This document shows, one piece after another, positions 11,417 through 23,703 of a stretch of DNA of 64,000 nucleotides. Below the pieces are notes generated by a model, which was not told the origin of the DNA, did no database searches, and saw only the letters and a list, made by a program, of their open reading frames with translations. This DNA comes from Dipylidium caninum (lineage: Eukaryota > Platyhelminthes > Cestoda > Cyclophyllidea > Dipylidiidae), in contig QEYB01001312.1 of assembly GCA_017562135.1 (NCBI GenBank), positions 124,001 through 188,000 of the forward strand, written 5' to 3'. Position 1 is the stretch's first letter. Each line of letters begins with the position of its first letter. A program made the position numbers and the translations under genes.

Positions 11417-12162
11417 TTCGGTGAGCGCCGCGACCGCCTTTAACCGCCCAACGAGACTCACTCACCTCCGCTCCGGTCGCAGCCTGGTGTGGGCGGCGCC
11501 GCTCAACACCGATGGCGCGTTTGGCCACTCCTCAGGCGGCAATCGCGTCGCCGAACACTGAGCCTCTGGCGTCTTGAACACTCTCCTCCGCTGTGCAGCT
11601 CTTCTATCTCCTCCCACGTGGTCCCTCTCCGCCCTCCTCCCTCGCCCAAAATATACTCTCCTGTCTGCTCGATTTCGCTCTGCTCTACTCTGGTTTGGTC
11701 TGGTCTGGTCGGGCTAATGGGCAACCGTGCGGTGTTGGGGATGGTGTGCTGTCTCCCCCACGAAGAGGCGCAAAAGCGCAGTTGCTCGGAGCACAGCCGG
11801 CGATGAGGTGCTTTGTTGCGCATGTCAGTGGTCCGCTTCTCCGCTCGAGGTCGCTTTGTGGCTGGGCGTCCTTGAACTCGACTTTGGCCAGGAGGTTTCT
11901 TCCTCCCAGGTTACGTCTTGGGCTTAATTAGAAAGAGACGTTGAGGGGAACATTTGAGTTTGCACGGGGGATCACGACGATGCGCTGACCTGCCCCCCCC
12001 GTAGTCCCCCACCCACGCATTCGCCCACACCATCTCTCCCTTTCCCTCTCCCCCCTGCCTCATGGCCGGTTTCCGTAGACCCGAGAAGTTGTGTGGAAGG
12101 GGTAACGAAATGTTCCGCGAGTCTACTCTCCTCCACGTCCCGCTGAGCAGAGACGCTGTGCG
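11417..12162 (+). other. Left-arm-only segment downstream of SEC13 stop
   Basis: This is the rest of the 965-bp block absent from the right arm. It should contain the SEC13 3' UTR. No canonical AATAAA is present; a weak AATATA-like motif lies near 11649. No further gene is supported. Confidence 0.6.
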
Positions 12163-12565
12163 CCACCACAACTGCGAACGGACGGCTGGACGAGGAGGAG
12201 GAGGAGGAGAAGGAGAGGAAGAAGGGCACGGGTGAGCACTCCGTGAGGCAGCTCTGCGTGGTCGAGCAGGCAACTCGAGCGACACACGACGAACAGCCTC
12301 TCTGAACTGTGCCCCACTGGCCGACTTACTGGCTGGCGGCTGGCGGCTGACGGCTCCATCACGTCACCTTGGCGCCTCGACTGCCTCCACCGCCTGGCCT
12401 GGGCGCCAAGGCGGCGTCTTTTTTGCCTCGCTCTGGTGCTCTGGTCGCCCACTTTGCCGCAGTCGGTGACGCCGCTTCATCGGTCAGAATTTCCTCGTTA
12501 TTTCAACGCCTTTGTAGCCAGCGCCGAAGAGGTGCGAGAAGGCCGCTTTAGCTGCCATTTATTAA
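12163..12565 (+). repeat. Left arm, blocks C and B, of large inverted duplication
   Basis: 12163-12229 (ccaccacaactgc onward, then a GAG run) is the inverse of about 30052-30160. 12226-12565 is the inverse of 28162-28519, including the cgtcaccttggcgcc, tcggtgacgccgcttcat and gctgccatttattaa stretches. In the left arm B and C are contiguous. In the right arm they are separated by 1.5 kb. Confidence 0.88.
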
Positions 12566-15500
12566 TAGGGGAAGTGGGAGTTTGTAGGCATTTTTTTCGC
12601 TCCCTCAGCTGCCTTTCGCCTCGCCCCGCCCTGGTGAACCTCTCTGTCGGACGCGAATTGCCCCACTTCTCACCGCAGTGAACGACATCGCGGGTTGCAC
12701 CAGTTTGCCAACTCGGGTCCACCCTGTGCGACGAATTTTTGTTCCAAACAAAGTGCATCCTGCTAGTCCACGGAGAGCATAAACACACTGATCTACCTCT
12801 CCGCACTTTACTCCAGTACGGCGCAAATTTTCCGTTCCATCTTCACTCTTCGCTTTTATGTGAAGTCGACGTAAACACGTTCCACTGACTGCTCATGTCA
12901 ACGCCTTTGACGCCTCTGTGGCAGGTCCACACGACACCACTCATTCGCCCGGCCTCACCGGAGGTGGCGGCTTACGGCTCTTGCCACCGGCGCTAGCTGG
13001 AACCTTCACTAGTGCCACAATTAACCGTCGAGATTGGCCCGCTTCGCCACCATGTATTCCCGACTTGGAGCTGCTCTGCTGTCGATTCGATGCAGTCGCG
13101 TTCTCCTGTTCCCTCAGCCCCCCTGTTAGCCCCTGACAGAGCCTCGTGGCGCTGACTCCGAACGATGTCCCGGTGGCAGCCGTTCTCTTGGCTGCAAACG
13201 TCGCGGGAGCTGGCGGAGGGCGGAGACGCCGCACACCTCATTGGGGCAGACGGATCCGGCCAGGGTTATACGGACTTCCGGTTCGGTTGGCCACGCACTC
13301 CCCTTCCAGGCGGTTGAACGTGCGATCAGAGCTCGGGAAAGGTGGCAACACTGCGTGAAGGCGGTTAGAAGAGCGAAAGACTTACGCGAGGTGGACCTGC
13401 TAGATTATTTCGTGCTGAAAGTACTGTCAACCTCTGCCCGACTCGTCAACTTAAGTCTTTTGGTCGGGCAACTAACTTCCCGGGAAATGCGACATTCGGA
13501 CTCTCCACTCACCCCTTCGCCGCCTCCACCCCGCGCGTCACTAAGCCATCCTCGCCTCGGGTTGGAGTTTTGGGGCTGATCTCGGCCGGAGGAAACAATT
13601 GTCCTCTCCTAAATCGTACAGTCGCACTGGAGAGTCGATCGGTTGGATATTGTTTTTAGTGAGAATAATGAAAGAAAGAAGCAGTGCAAGCAAAATTGGC
13701 AGCCCAGTAGACGTGTGCCGCTGCCGCCTCGAGTCGCGTCCCCCGCCCTGACGCGGACGATCGCCCAACGCCTCGGGAGGGCGAATCGCCCACCTCCCGG
13801 CCGCCCCCCCCCCGCCCGCGCGGAGAACGGTGTGATTCACTCGTGCTTGGTTTTGCGATTAATCAAGTCGGGAAGGAAAAGTCTGCAACGGCGGATGCAC
13901 TTTTGCCCGGGGCAAAAGGGAGAAAAAAACTCAGGCGGACAAGGAAATTGACTTTAAGCGCCCGCCTCTCTTCGCCCCCTGCGCCGCCTCCGCCAAAATA
14001 TCGGTTGTCAACGGCGTGGCCTCCTTCGAGGACAAGTTGTTGCGGTGACGAGGTTGCGCAATCGATGAGCGCCCACGTCCGTCCCCTTCCCTGCTCCGGC
14101 CTGTCCAGCCCGTCGGCCGACCGGCTGACTCAGAGGCCGCGGCGTGGGCGCAACCTCCGCCCCCCCGCTCCGCTTCCCCCCGCCCTATCGGCGCGGAAGA
14201 GCAGAGCCCCTTCGAGTCGGGCTTTTAGGGGATTTTGGCGGCGGTGCCCATTTGTCCCGACTTATTCTCCTCGAGACGGTACAACAGACCAATCCCGCAC
14301 GCACCTCCAGCAGCCATGGTCCCCCCGCTGCCCCCCGTGAGCTCCGCGAGCTGTAGCCTTGACGACGGCAACGGCTCTCGCGTGGACGCACTCTACGGTG
14401 GTTCGAGGCGAGCAATAAAGAGAACGGAGCACGGAAGTACACGCCACGTGTCCCCTTTGTTGCACTGGCCGCGGTGCTCGGGTGCTCCTATCACCGGTGC
14501 ACTTTTCGACTCGCGTGTTTACGTGGCCGCGGCTTGTGCCGAGGGCGGCTCCGCCGGACTCGAAAAGGCGGCCCGTGCGCGAGCCAGCATCTCCGCCGGC
14601 GGGGGTTCGGGAAGGCTGGGCTCTGCAGGCGTGGATCCTTTCGGCTTCGGCACCAGTGCAACGGCCCCGACTCCGGCCGGATTGCGAGGCTCGAGTGTGT
14701 GTGTGGCCCTCGAGTGTAAATCAGAGGACTTTTCTTGGGTCAAGGCGGTGCAACTGACACTTTCTGACGCGGCTGGTAGTGGGCGGGCGGTTGAAAGTCA
14801 GGGCAACAAGGTGGGGGAAGCTCAATCGAGTGGTGCGGTAGGAAGCTGCCTTCAAATACCCGCTCTCCGGTATTCTCTGAGTAAAACCACCACTGCACTT
14901 CGTTACTCGGCACAATTTAGGGTATGCTACACGAGGTGAAATTTTTTGCGGTACGAATTTCGCAAGATCGTCACACTCACCCTCCCTCCCGGCCAACTTC
15001 CCCTATTTTGGCTTCCCCAAAATTCTATGGTCGATATTTTTGAGGACTTGCAAATCGGGAGCATCTTTATTGCTTCATGGTCATCTCTGCCCTTCCTCCC
15101 CCCCCTTCCCCTTCAGCCCCAACTGGGGAATGGAGAACCAAAATTACCCGCGAAAGCATTGATGAGGAGCATTTAGTTGGAGTGGTGGGGCGGGGCGGCC
15201 ACGGCGGGGCGGCCACGGCGGGCGGGAGACGGTGTGGAGGGGCGTCGGCAGAGCCCGCGACACGCTCCAGCGGATGTCGGCGCCGATCAGTTTACCAATC
15301 GAGCGGGTGGGCGGAGTGAGAGAGGCCAACTCGTCCAGCGGGCCAAAGTCATGCGAGTAACTGGCGAGCGGTAGAGTTGGGCCAGGGGAATGCACACAGA
15401 AGACGCCACTCGCGAACGGAAGTAATCGAGCTCGGAAGGGGCGGAGAGGCTCGTGGGGTTCCAGACAGCAGACGCCCTCCGTGGATTGCTCATCTGCGAC

Positions 15501-16136
15501 CTGGTCGACGGGCCAGTTGACCCCCTCGCAAATCAACTACGGCGGCTCAAGTTGGGAGGGTCGTCGCCGCGACCCGAGCGGGCACGGCCGCATTTCGGGA
15601 CATAAGCCTGTCTGACTGACCGAGTTCCTCCATCTCCTCCGCCTACACTGCTTCGAAGACCTCCAGTGCTGCCAGCAGAGACTGTCCGAACGCTGGCGCT
15701 GCTTCTACGACCACTGTTCTCTCTCTGACGTGATGTTCACTTGAATTTACTGAAGGTGTTTGGTGAAGGTCCAGCTTCTGGTAGGACATGCGGGAGACGA
15801 TTTTATAATCTTGAAACAGGTGATTTCCGTCTGGACGGCCATCTCTGATACAACGATGATGTTGGAGCAAAAGCCTTTTGTTTCGCGACAGCAGGGCAGA
15901 TCGCAGAAAGGCTCAATTCACCCCGGTGGAACGACTTCGGACCATATGCGAGGGGCAGCGTTGGTGTGGAAATACTCGAAATGGCTGCCGCATGAATGGA
16001 ATGAGCAGAGTTGGGCTGGTCAACTCGTCAATGTTCATATCTCTGCTTGCTCGGACAAAATCGCGGCATTTCGCTGACCGGGTAATAAGTGTGGATGAAA
16101 AGGGCCACATCCCGACTTGGAATCGGAGGATGTTGT

Positions 16137-16158
16137 GGTGTGTGTGTGTGTGTGTGTG
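16137..16158 (+). repeat. TG dinucleotide repeat
   Basis: Eleven uninterrupted TG units in otherwise GC-rich unassigned DNA. Confidence 0.95.
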
Positions 16159-19100
16159 CGCCCGCGACTGGGCTGGAAAATTCTGTCGCATCCGCTATCA
16201 TCTCGGGACTCAGCACCCTCCGACTATCGCTTGCTTGTTCATACGCAATTTTTTGAAGGACAAAAAAGTTCAAAAAAAGGTATAAGATGTCAAACAAGCA
16301 CTAGTTCTTCAAAATGGGACACACAAATTGGCCCGCGCTGGCAAGAAGTCGCTAATAGTGAAGAAGACCGGCGGATGCGAGGCCAAATTTTGCGTGGCTC
16401 CTCGCGCGGGCGCGGAAAAACCTGTCCCCGGAGCCCCAAGTGGCCCGTGGTGCTGAAGGGCCACCTCGCGCACGAGAGCGTCCGCTGCAGGCCACCGGAC
16501 GGCTCGGTGGCGTCGGGCTCCGTCCGCGCCGAGAAAAAAGTGGTCCTGGGCCATGTGCCAATCAACCTGAGGGAAGAATGCATGGAGGCGCGCGAACGGA
16601 CGACACGCCAACGGTCTGAGGGGTTTCGCACGAGGAGGTCCGCCCCGCTCCCCTGCCGGTGCCCCCCCCGGCGTTAGATTTTTGGCGCTGGTGCTTTCAA
16701 ATTTTGCTACATTGGCGTTCAAGGCGTACAACTCTACATCCTGTGGCATTTCTTGAAACTGGGACAAAGAGATGTGAGTTTAAGTTGAGTTTCTTTCAAA
16801 GTACTGGGTTGTTGGCCTCGCCAAAAATCGCCTCTCGTCTCCGCGTCCGTGGAACCAAGAGACCGACAGGGGGAAAACGGCGACTTGGCGCGCTGGACGC
16901 ACGGGGTGGGGGGAGGCCGCCGTCGACAGCTCCTCGCATAGTCCAGGCGCGGTAATCGAGTGTTTTGCGAGAGACAAGAGGGGCGGTGCAAGATGCCTCC
17001 AAATTGGAGCATTTGGGAAGCTGACCAGCCCGAATCGGACGCGTCCCAGAGCCACTACGCCCACAGCGGTAGTCGAGCCATTTCACGTCCCGACAGGGTC
17101 AAACCCACCACGCGCGTGGAAATGGGGCAAATCGAGTTGCGCGGACGACGACGACGCAGAGCCTCGCCCTCGCACCGTGGGGTGGGCGTCCACGCGCAGA
17201 GGGGCCGACGGGCAGACGGTCTGCGATGCGGGGATGGAATCGTGGGAAGACGACAAGGCCCGCATAATTAAAACAAATGTCATTGCGCTGCGTAAAGGTC
17301 AGGAGACGGTGAGAAAGGCGGATCCGCAGCAGCTATCCAAGTGCAACCTTTTCGTAACTGCTCAGTGGAGAGGATGATAAACGGATGAGGCCGGTGGCAT
17401 TCCATTCTACGACGGGGAATTGGGAAGTCACATTGGCGAGCGTCTAGCTGGGCTGGCTCCGTCCACGTCGCCTCGCGTTGGCACCCGCACGAGCACACAG
17501 ACTCCGCGGCGCGTTTCGGAACGTATGCGCGCCGTTCCACCCACCCCGTCCCCGCCGCCTCCGCGCCGCCTCCTCGACACCCTCTTCACCGGCGTGGCAC
17601 GCACACACGCACAGCTGATTTGTGCAGTTGGTCGTGGACACGTCCGCCAACTCGCCCGGCTGACTAACAGGCCTCTCCAAGGTTGCGTAAACAAAGTCCG
17701 TGCCGATGTTTTTTCGGCCACCGCGCAGTAATCGACTCAGCCTTGGTGAATGTTTGGCCAAAGCCTTGTTGCCCTCGTGTCAATTCATTTGCGCGCCACG
17801 GAGGGAAGAGAGCGCGTATTAAGGGGTAAAGCGTCGCTGTCGCTGTCGCTGCCACCGTCGACGCGAGTTCTGTGAGTTCGATCTCCGACGCCCCGCTGTC
17901 TTTTGCGATTGTTGCGTCGTCAACTACGTCACAGGTAAAAAACTTTGCCACCTAGTAATTTGAGCAGTCTGACCGCATTTCAAGCCTTTTCGCTCAGAGA
18001 CTGTCAAAACTGATTTAACCTCGGTTCTCCCGGGGTGGTAGGACAACCAGGCGGGCGAAGTTCGCACTCCATAACTTTGGCCATTTGCGAGGGATTTAAA
18101 AGTTGAAATTTGCTTTGGAAGCCCCACTGGACCCAGGGCAGCTGGAGAGGTTTTACGAACAGAGGAAAGGTTAAAATTAGCAGGCAAAAGGAGAAAGTAT
18201 TTACAATGAAGAAGTGTCAATCAACGAAACCTCGCATGAGAAGCAATCTCGGTTGGACGTCCTTACGGAGACGGGCACGACGGTCGTCCGACTCTGCCGA
18301 CAGTTGGACTGCGGCAGGGGGCCGGCCGCACTGGGGCGCCTGCCGACGCGAATGAGCACGCGAAGGCGCGCTGCGCCCCTCGCGCGCCTCCCACCTCGCC
18401 GCTATCGATCGCGAGTGCACGGTGAATCGATCGACACGCGACCGGCGACCCCCGGCACGCGAGCGCGGCTCCCACAAGCTTGGGGGGGCGGGGGCGGGGG
18501 CGGTCACAGATGGCGTGGAAGGTGCCCGAAAAAGTGAAATCGGACGATGGACGCGAACGCCGCCTCTCCAACTCGGCATGGACGGTCCTGCTTGTCGACA
18601 AGGTCACGTCCAGGCTCTTGAGTCAAATTACCGGGTTAGTGGACATCGTTGTTTCCGTTCGTGGACATTTGCACGTGTTTGCTGTCGAGTTTGTGTGTCG
18701 AGTCCCGTAGGTGTGAGTGCGTGTCCGTGTGCGTGTGTGCCTCCGAATGACAGGGCGCGTCAGTGACAGTCTTGACCGCCAGCACAAAATTACTGCCCTC
18801 CTCCTTCTCCTCCGCCCTTCGGGCGCGGCAAAACAACATTTTAATTCTCCTCCCCCCCCCACCCACCCCCACGTGCCCGGCAATCAGTACGGCAGGCGAG
18901 AAAAAAAAGTGGCAAATGAACCATAACGCGACTTTCGCGAGTCAAAGAGCACAATGCTTTAGCCCAAGGGCAGATTTCGCAAAGAGCCGCGAGGTTGGAG
19001 AGCTTGTCCAGGCAGCGAATTCGTGACGCTGCAACGAAGCCCGCCTGACGGCAATTTCGCGCCGTCAAGTGCGGCAGAGGTGTCGACACAAAGTTCTGGA

Positions 19101-20582
19101 AAGCGGACGGCCCCCGTGGGCATGCCATCAGGGTCGCAGGGCAGCTTTGCAGGGACTCGAACACAATCTGCCCGACGAAGGGGCTCAACTGTTGAACGCC
19201 TTCTCTCTCGGCCACGGACGAGGCCCCCGGCCTCGAACGACCGCGGCATCCGCGACCTGTGCCCGGCCAGCTAGCCGGCCGTTCCCAGCCACGCCGAAAA
19301 GTTGGCGGTTCGGCTGCCAGCGTTCTTCTTCCGCACAGGGCGGGCGGGCGGGGGGGCGGGGGGGTGGCATCCATCCCAGATCATTCCCCGTGGGCGACCC
19401 GGGGGCGTGCGTTCTCCTGGGCTGCGACTGGTGCCTGGCGGCCCTCGGAGCATCGTGGAAGCGAATTTGGCCGCAGTTGTTTGGTTGGATCGGGGAAACC
19501 CGTACTTCCCGCCGGTGACGTAAAGGGTCTTCGAGCACTGGCGGGAGAGCGTGGTTTGGGTGTTGGGGACAAATTCCCCTCGCCGACTTGCCTGGAGGAG
19601 AGAAGGAAGCCAGGTCCGCTGCGCGTTTCTCATCCTAGCCGCCCCGTGAGCAGTTCGGGCGGTGGAGTAGGTGGGAGTTTTGCATAAACAGCGCGCACTG
19701 CCCACTTCACTTGAGCCTTGGTGAGTGTAAACATGCTTTGAAATAAGAGAAAAATGGGGCAAACGATGTCGGAAAAGAGAAACTGCACAGAACAGTTCTT
19801 GGGAGAGTGGAGCCTTCCTCACCCTTCATGCAGTTGCCTCCTTTGCAAGCAGGTTCTTCAAACGGGCCACTATTTTTCCCCTTTTACGGCGACAGTCCGC
19901 TGAGGCTGGATGCCCACGTCTGACAGATAAATCAGCCGCATAAAACCTCCCTCGCCTCGCCCAATTGTCCTTTCCAGGCTCCACTACTAGGTTTTCAAGT
20001 TGGAGTCCATTTTTAAATTTCGCCACCACACGGACTCAGCACGTTGTTCCCACGGCGGCGCGACCCGCTGGTGCGTCCGGACTCTTTCCACCAGGAGACG
20101 ATGCGAGTGGAAGAACTCCTGGTCCCGTTGGCCTGTGCGACTGCTCAAACCCGTCGACCACGTCAGATGCCACACGTCTGCAATTAGGCAGCGACTGCGT
20201 GTTTCTCCTCTGCCCCGCGACGGGTCCCCTTCCAAGCTTGGCAGAACACCGCTTCCCTCCAACCCCGCCGCATTAATTCTGAGAGGAGGTTCAGTGTCGG
20301 GGGGAGGGGGATGAGAAGATGTTTCGACGTGGCCAAAGCCTGTTCCGCCAAGTGGAGGCGCGCAAGAAGAAACCGGGGAAGCCCTGATGACTGCACCATC
20401 GCTCCCACGTGGACAGGGGAGGGCGGAGTGGTGCGCTAGGCGGTTTGGGACAAAACTCGGTGGAATAACCAGTCAGAGAAGTGTCGAAATGTGGACACCG
20501 CGAAGCAAGCGGGAAGAGAACGCCTGCTGGCCCTTTTGTGCCTGCCAGTTCCGCAGTCTGCAGGCTTTGAAGATTTACTTTT

Positions 20583-20600
20583 GGGGGGGGGGGGGGGGGG
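20583..20600 (+). repeat. 18-base G homopolymer
   Basis: An uninterrupted run of 18 G. Its true length is uncertain on any sequencing platform. Confidence 0.95.
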
Positions 20601-23600
20601 AAGGCTCGTTGCGTGGGGACGAAGGAGAATGCAAGGGCGGCGACTTCCGGGACTCCGAGCCTGACGGGGATTTTGCACCGACGAAACGGTCGCGAAAGTG
20701 ATGGTTTCCTTTTCATGCCCTGAAGGCCACGTGTAGTGTGGCCTTAGAGTAAACAGCAAAAAGGTGGGCCTTACGAGGTCACCTGCGTCACGTGCTCCAG
20801 CATTTCGGTTTGCGGATAAACCACGCAAAAGCTAGCGTGCCAAGTGCTGCCTCGCCTCTTGACAAGGCTGGACGTTTTTCTCACTGAAACCTCGCACCAG
20901 GAGGTGGGTCACGTGAGCAAAAGTGGCCGAAGGCCCGTTTCACGGCTGGTCGCGCCGCCACTGACGGCAAAATGGAGTCAGGACTCCGCGACGCTACCCA
21001 CGTTTTCCCACGAAGACGCCCGAAGTGTTCACCACAGTCCACAAAAGTCGGAGCCTCGCTGTTCACCGCTCACCTCAGCTAAACAATCGCACCGCCACGG
21101 TTGGCACCGAGAGGAGGGAGCGAACGGTAAGCATTGCCGTCCAACGAGACCTGTCGACTCGAGCTCCGTAGTCGTTCGTCAGCCTTCGCGAGGAATGTCA
21201 CCTGTTTTCTGCATCGCGGAAAGCGACGGCGACTCCCTTCTGCCGACGACGTACATGAGGAGGAAGCGTGTTTGAACGGGTAGAAGGCGTCGTGAGGGCC
21301 TTCTGCGCGGGTTCTCGTGAAAGTAGATGCTCAACGCTGCCTAGCGGGCCCGAACTGGCGTTGGCAGCGCCCACCACCCTGAAGGACTTCCTCCGAAGCG
21401 GTTTTTCGAGGAAAATTCTCCATCGCAGCGCCCAATTTCGCGGTCTCTCGCTTGCTCGCGCCGAGGCTCCACTTACTTTAATCTACCGTTTGTTGCCTCT
21501 CTCCTCCCGCCGTTGCGAGGACGGGGGCTGGTGTAGATGCGGGGAAAAGCACTTTAAGCAGGTCTTTTTCTCCTCGGTGCACCCACAAACCCAGCAGTGG
21601 TAGATGCCTTCGTTCGCGGCCTTGTGTTTGTCCAAATTCGGCGCCGAACGGGCCCGACACAACGCGTGGACTTTCCACCCACCGCCAGTCACCCTGAAGG
21701 TCACACGAAGGCTGTTTTTCTGCTGGTCACTTTAGTCACCACCGTCTCTGTTTGAATCGAAGCCCCTCCAGCTCCGCCACTGGCGCGACACGTAGGAGGA
21801 CGCGGCGGCCACCGGCAGGGCCACACGGTGTCCCCTCGGCACACCGCTGGCACCGCGGTTCGGCCCCGGGGCTCCGCTGCCGCGTGGAGAGTCAGCTGAG
21901 AAGTGCTGCCTACGGACGACAAAACGCCGTAGGTGCAGATGTCCGCGGACGTGGCTGTGACAACATTCGCGATTGCGACGAACCTTCAGCCGTTCCCCAG
22001 TCCCTCGTCCGTCAGCTCCTCCCGCCGCGAAAACAAGTGTCCGCTCGCAGTCGGCGAGCCTCTCAGCGCCCCGCAGGTGTGTTTTGGGTCTTGCCACGGC
22101 CAACAGACGGAGATGTCGCCTGGTCCTCTGTGGCGTCTGCAGCGTCGGAGCGGGAGACGGGCAAGGCCGTTGGGACCCCACGCCCGTCTCCCGGTTACCA
22201 CTTTCCTCAGCCACTTTCAAGTTTACTTTAACGGGGGAAATGCACTTTGAACAAGTCCGAATCCATTTTGTTAGGACGAGGCAAAGCCGTAAATCAAATA
22301 AGGTCATTTAATTATTACGATCATGACACATCGACGAAGTGTACTTTACCCTTGTAAAGAGTACATCGACTTTCACGACCGTGGCAAACTCGGTGTCGTC
22401 AGGGCAGAAATGCGCCTGTCACTGTGCGAGTGCACGCTGGTCGTCGGAGCTTGCAAAACGCCGCTTCGGGGGGCGGGGAACCCCGATGAAGCCGCGTCCG
22501 GCTCTCACGACCCGCCGTCCTTCGCGGCGATGGCGGCCGGACGCTTGGGGGAGGACCGAGGGGGGCCGAGGGGAGAAGATGAGCGAATGGCTCTGATACG
22601 CGTCTACAAAGTACACGAATTAGTTCTTAATTAGTAGGAACGAAGAAGCGAGGGAGCGGGCGGACGGGCGGAGGCTTCCCAGAGCACCCAGAGCGCACGT
22701 GACTTCTTGATTGCCTGTAAAGTGCCATCAGATAACTGAAAGAGGACCGGAAGTTATCGCCTCCCTCGCTCTCCTTCCCACTGCTAAGCAACCGAGAACA
22801 GAAGCTGTGCTAATAAGTGCAAATTTGTGGAAAACAACGGGAGCTTCTTTGCCTGCCGTTCGACTGTTCCTTTGATGTCCCACCGACATCTTCCCCCCTC
22901 GACTCCCTAGGCGCGACTGCGCCGGTCCGGTCCAGTGCGCCCTCACCAACGCTTGGCGCTTTACCCCTCGACCGTTTTTCACCGTGTTCAGCAACACCTT
23001 CCGCTCTCAGTCTTTGCTGAGGCGAGACTGCTCACTCGTGTGTCAACTTCGAGCGTGAATTTGCCTCTGCCTCACATTGTTTACGGATTCGTCAGATTGT
23101 AAACAAACAGGAGTTTGGGTGATCGAGTAGCCTGTTGTTTGTCTAAAGTGTGCGGAATTTCGCAGCGTTCTGGAATTGACGTCACGGGAGAGTGACAGGT
23201 GCGCCCGACGGACGCGCGGGCGAGGACGGAACCGGACAGCGTCGGCAAAATGATGTCGTCCGTATGCTGCCCACCCGGCGGCCACTCGACGTGCACCGTC
23301 AAAGGCGACACGTCGGGGGCAGTGGATCATCGAACGCGACGCATTGTTCGCGTCGCCGTCACCGCCGACGCCGCCGCTTGGGACTTCCTGTCACTTGACC
23401 AGCGTGTCGCAAACTTCACTCGGTCTTGGAACGAATGGGATGAAAAAACCCGGCTCAAAATGCCTCGTTGCACTTTTGCGCAAATTACCAAAACGACTCA
23501 TAAAGATGGTAACATGCAATTAAGCATCAAGTGGTGATTTCTAAGCTGCGCCGATATACAGCGGCTCAACAGAGCGGAGTTTCTAGGGGAAATCCCACTG

Positions 23601-23640
23601 GAGCTAGATGAAGGCCGGGGGCGAGGGGGAGAAGGAGAAA

Positions 23641-23703
23641 GAGGAGGAGGAGGAGGAGGAGGAGGAGGAAGAGGAGGAGGAGGAGGAGGAGGAGGAGGAG
23701 GAG
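23641..23703 (+). repeat. GGA triplet repeat
   Basis: A 63-nt purine tract of GGA with one GAA interruption. Open frames across it read as poly-Glu, poly-Gly/Arg or poly-Pro and are not gene evidence. Confidence 0.95.

Noticed and set aside
9440..11424. Many 90-240 codon open frames in all frames
   Set aside because: GC-rich DNA has few stops, the frames overlap each other on both strands, and they consist of Pro/Ser/Arg/Gly-rich low-complexity sequence.
15650..15752. Open + frame reading SERWRCFYDHCSLSDVMFT, faintly BTB-like
   Set aside because: The resemblance is a handful of residues followed by a stop, with no continuing homology in any frame.
23177..23184. Perfect cAMP-response element TGACGTCA
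   Set aside because: An eight-base match is expected about once by chance in a window of this size, and no promoter is nearby.
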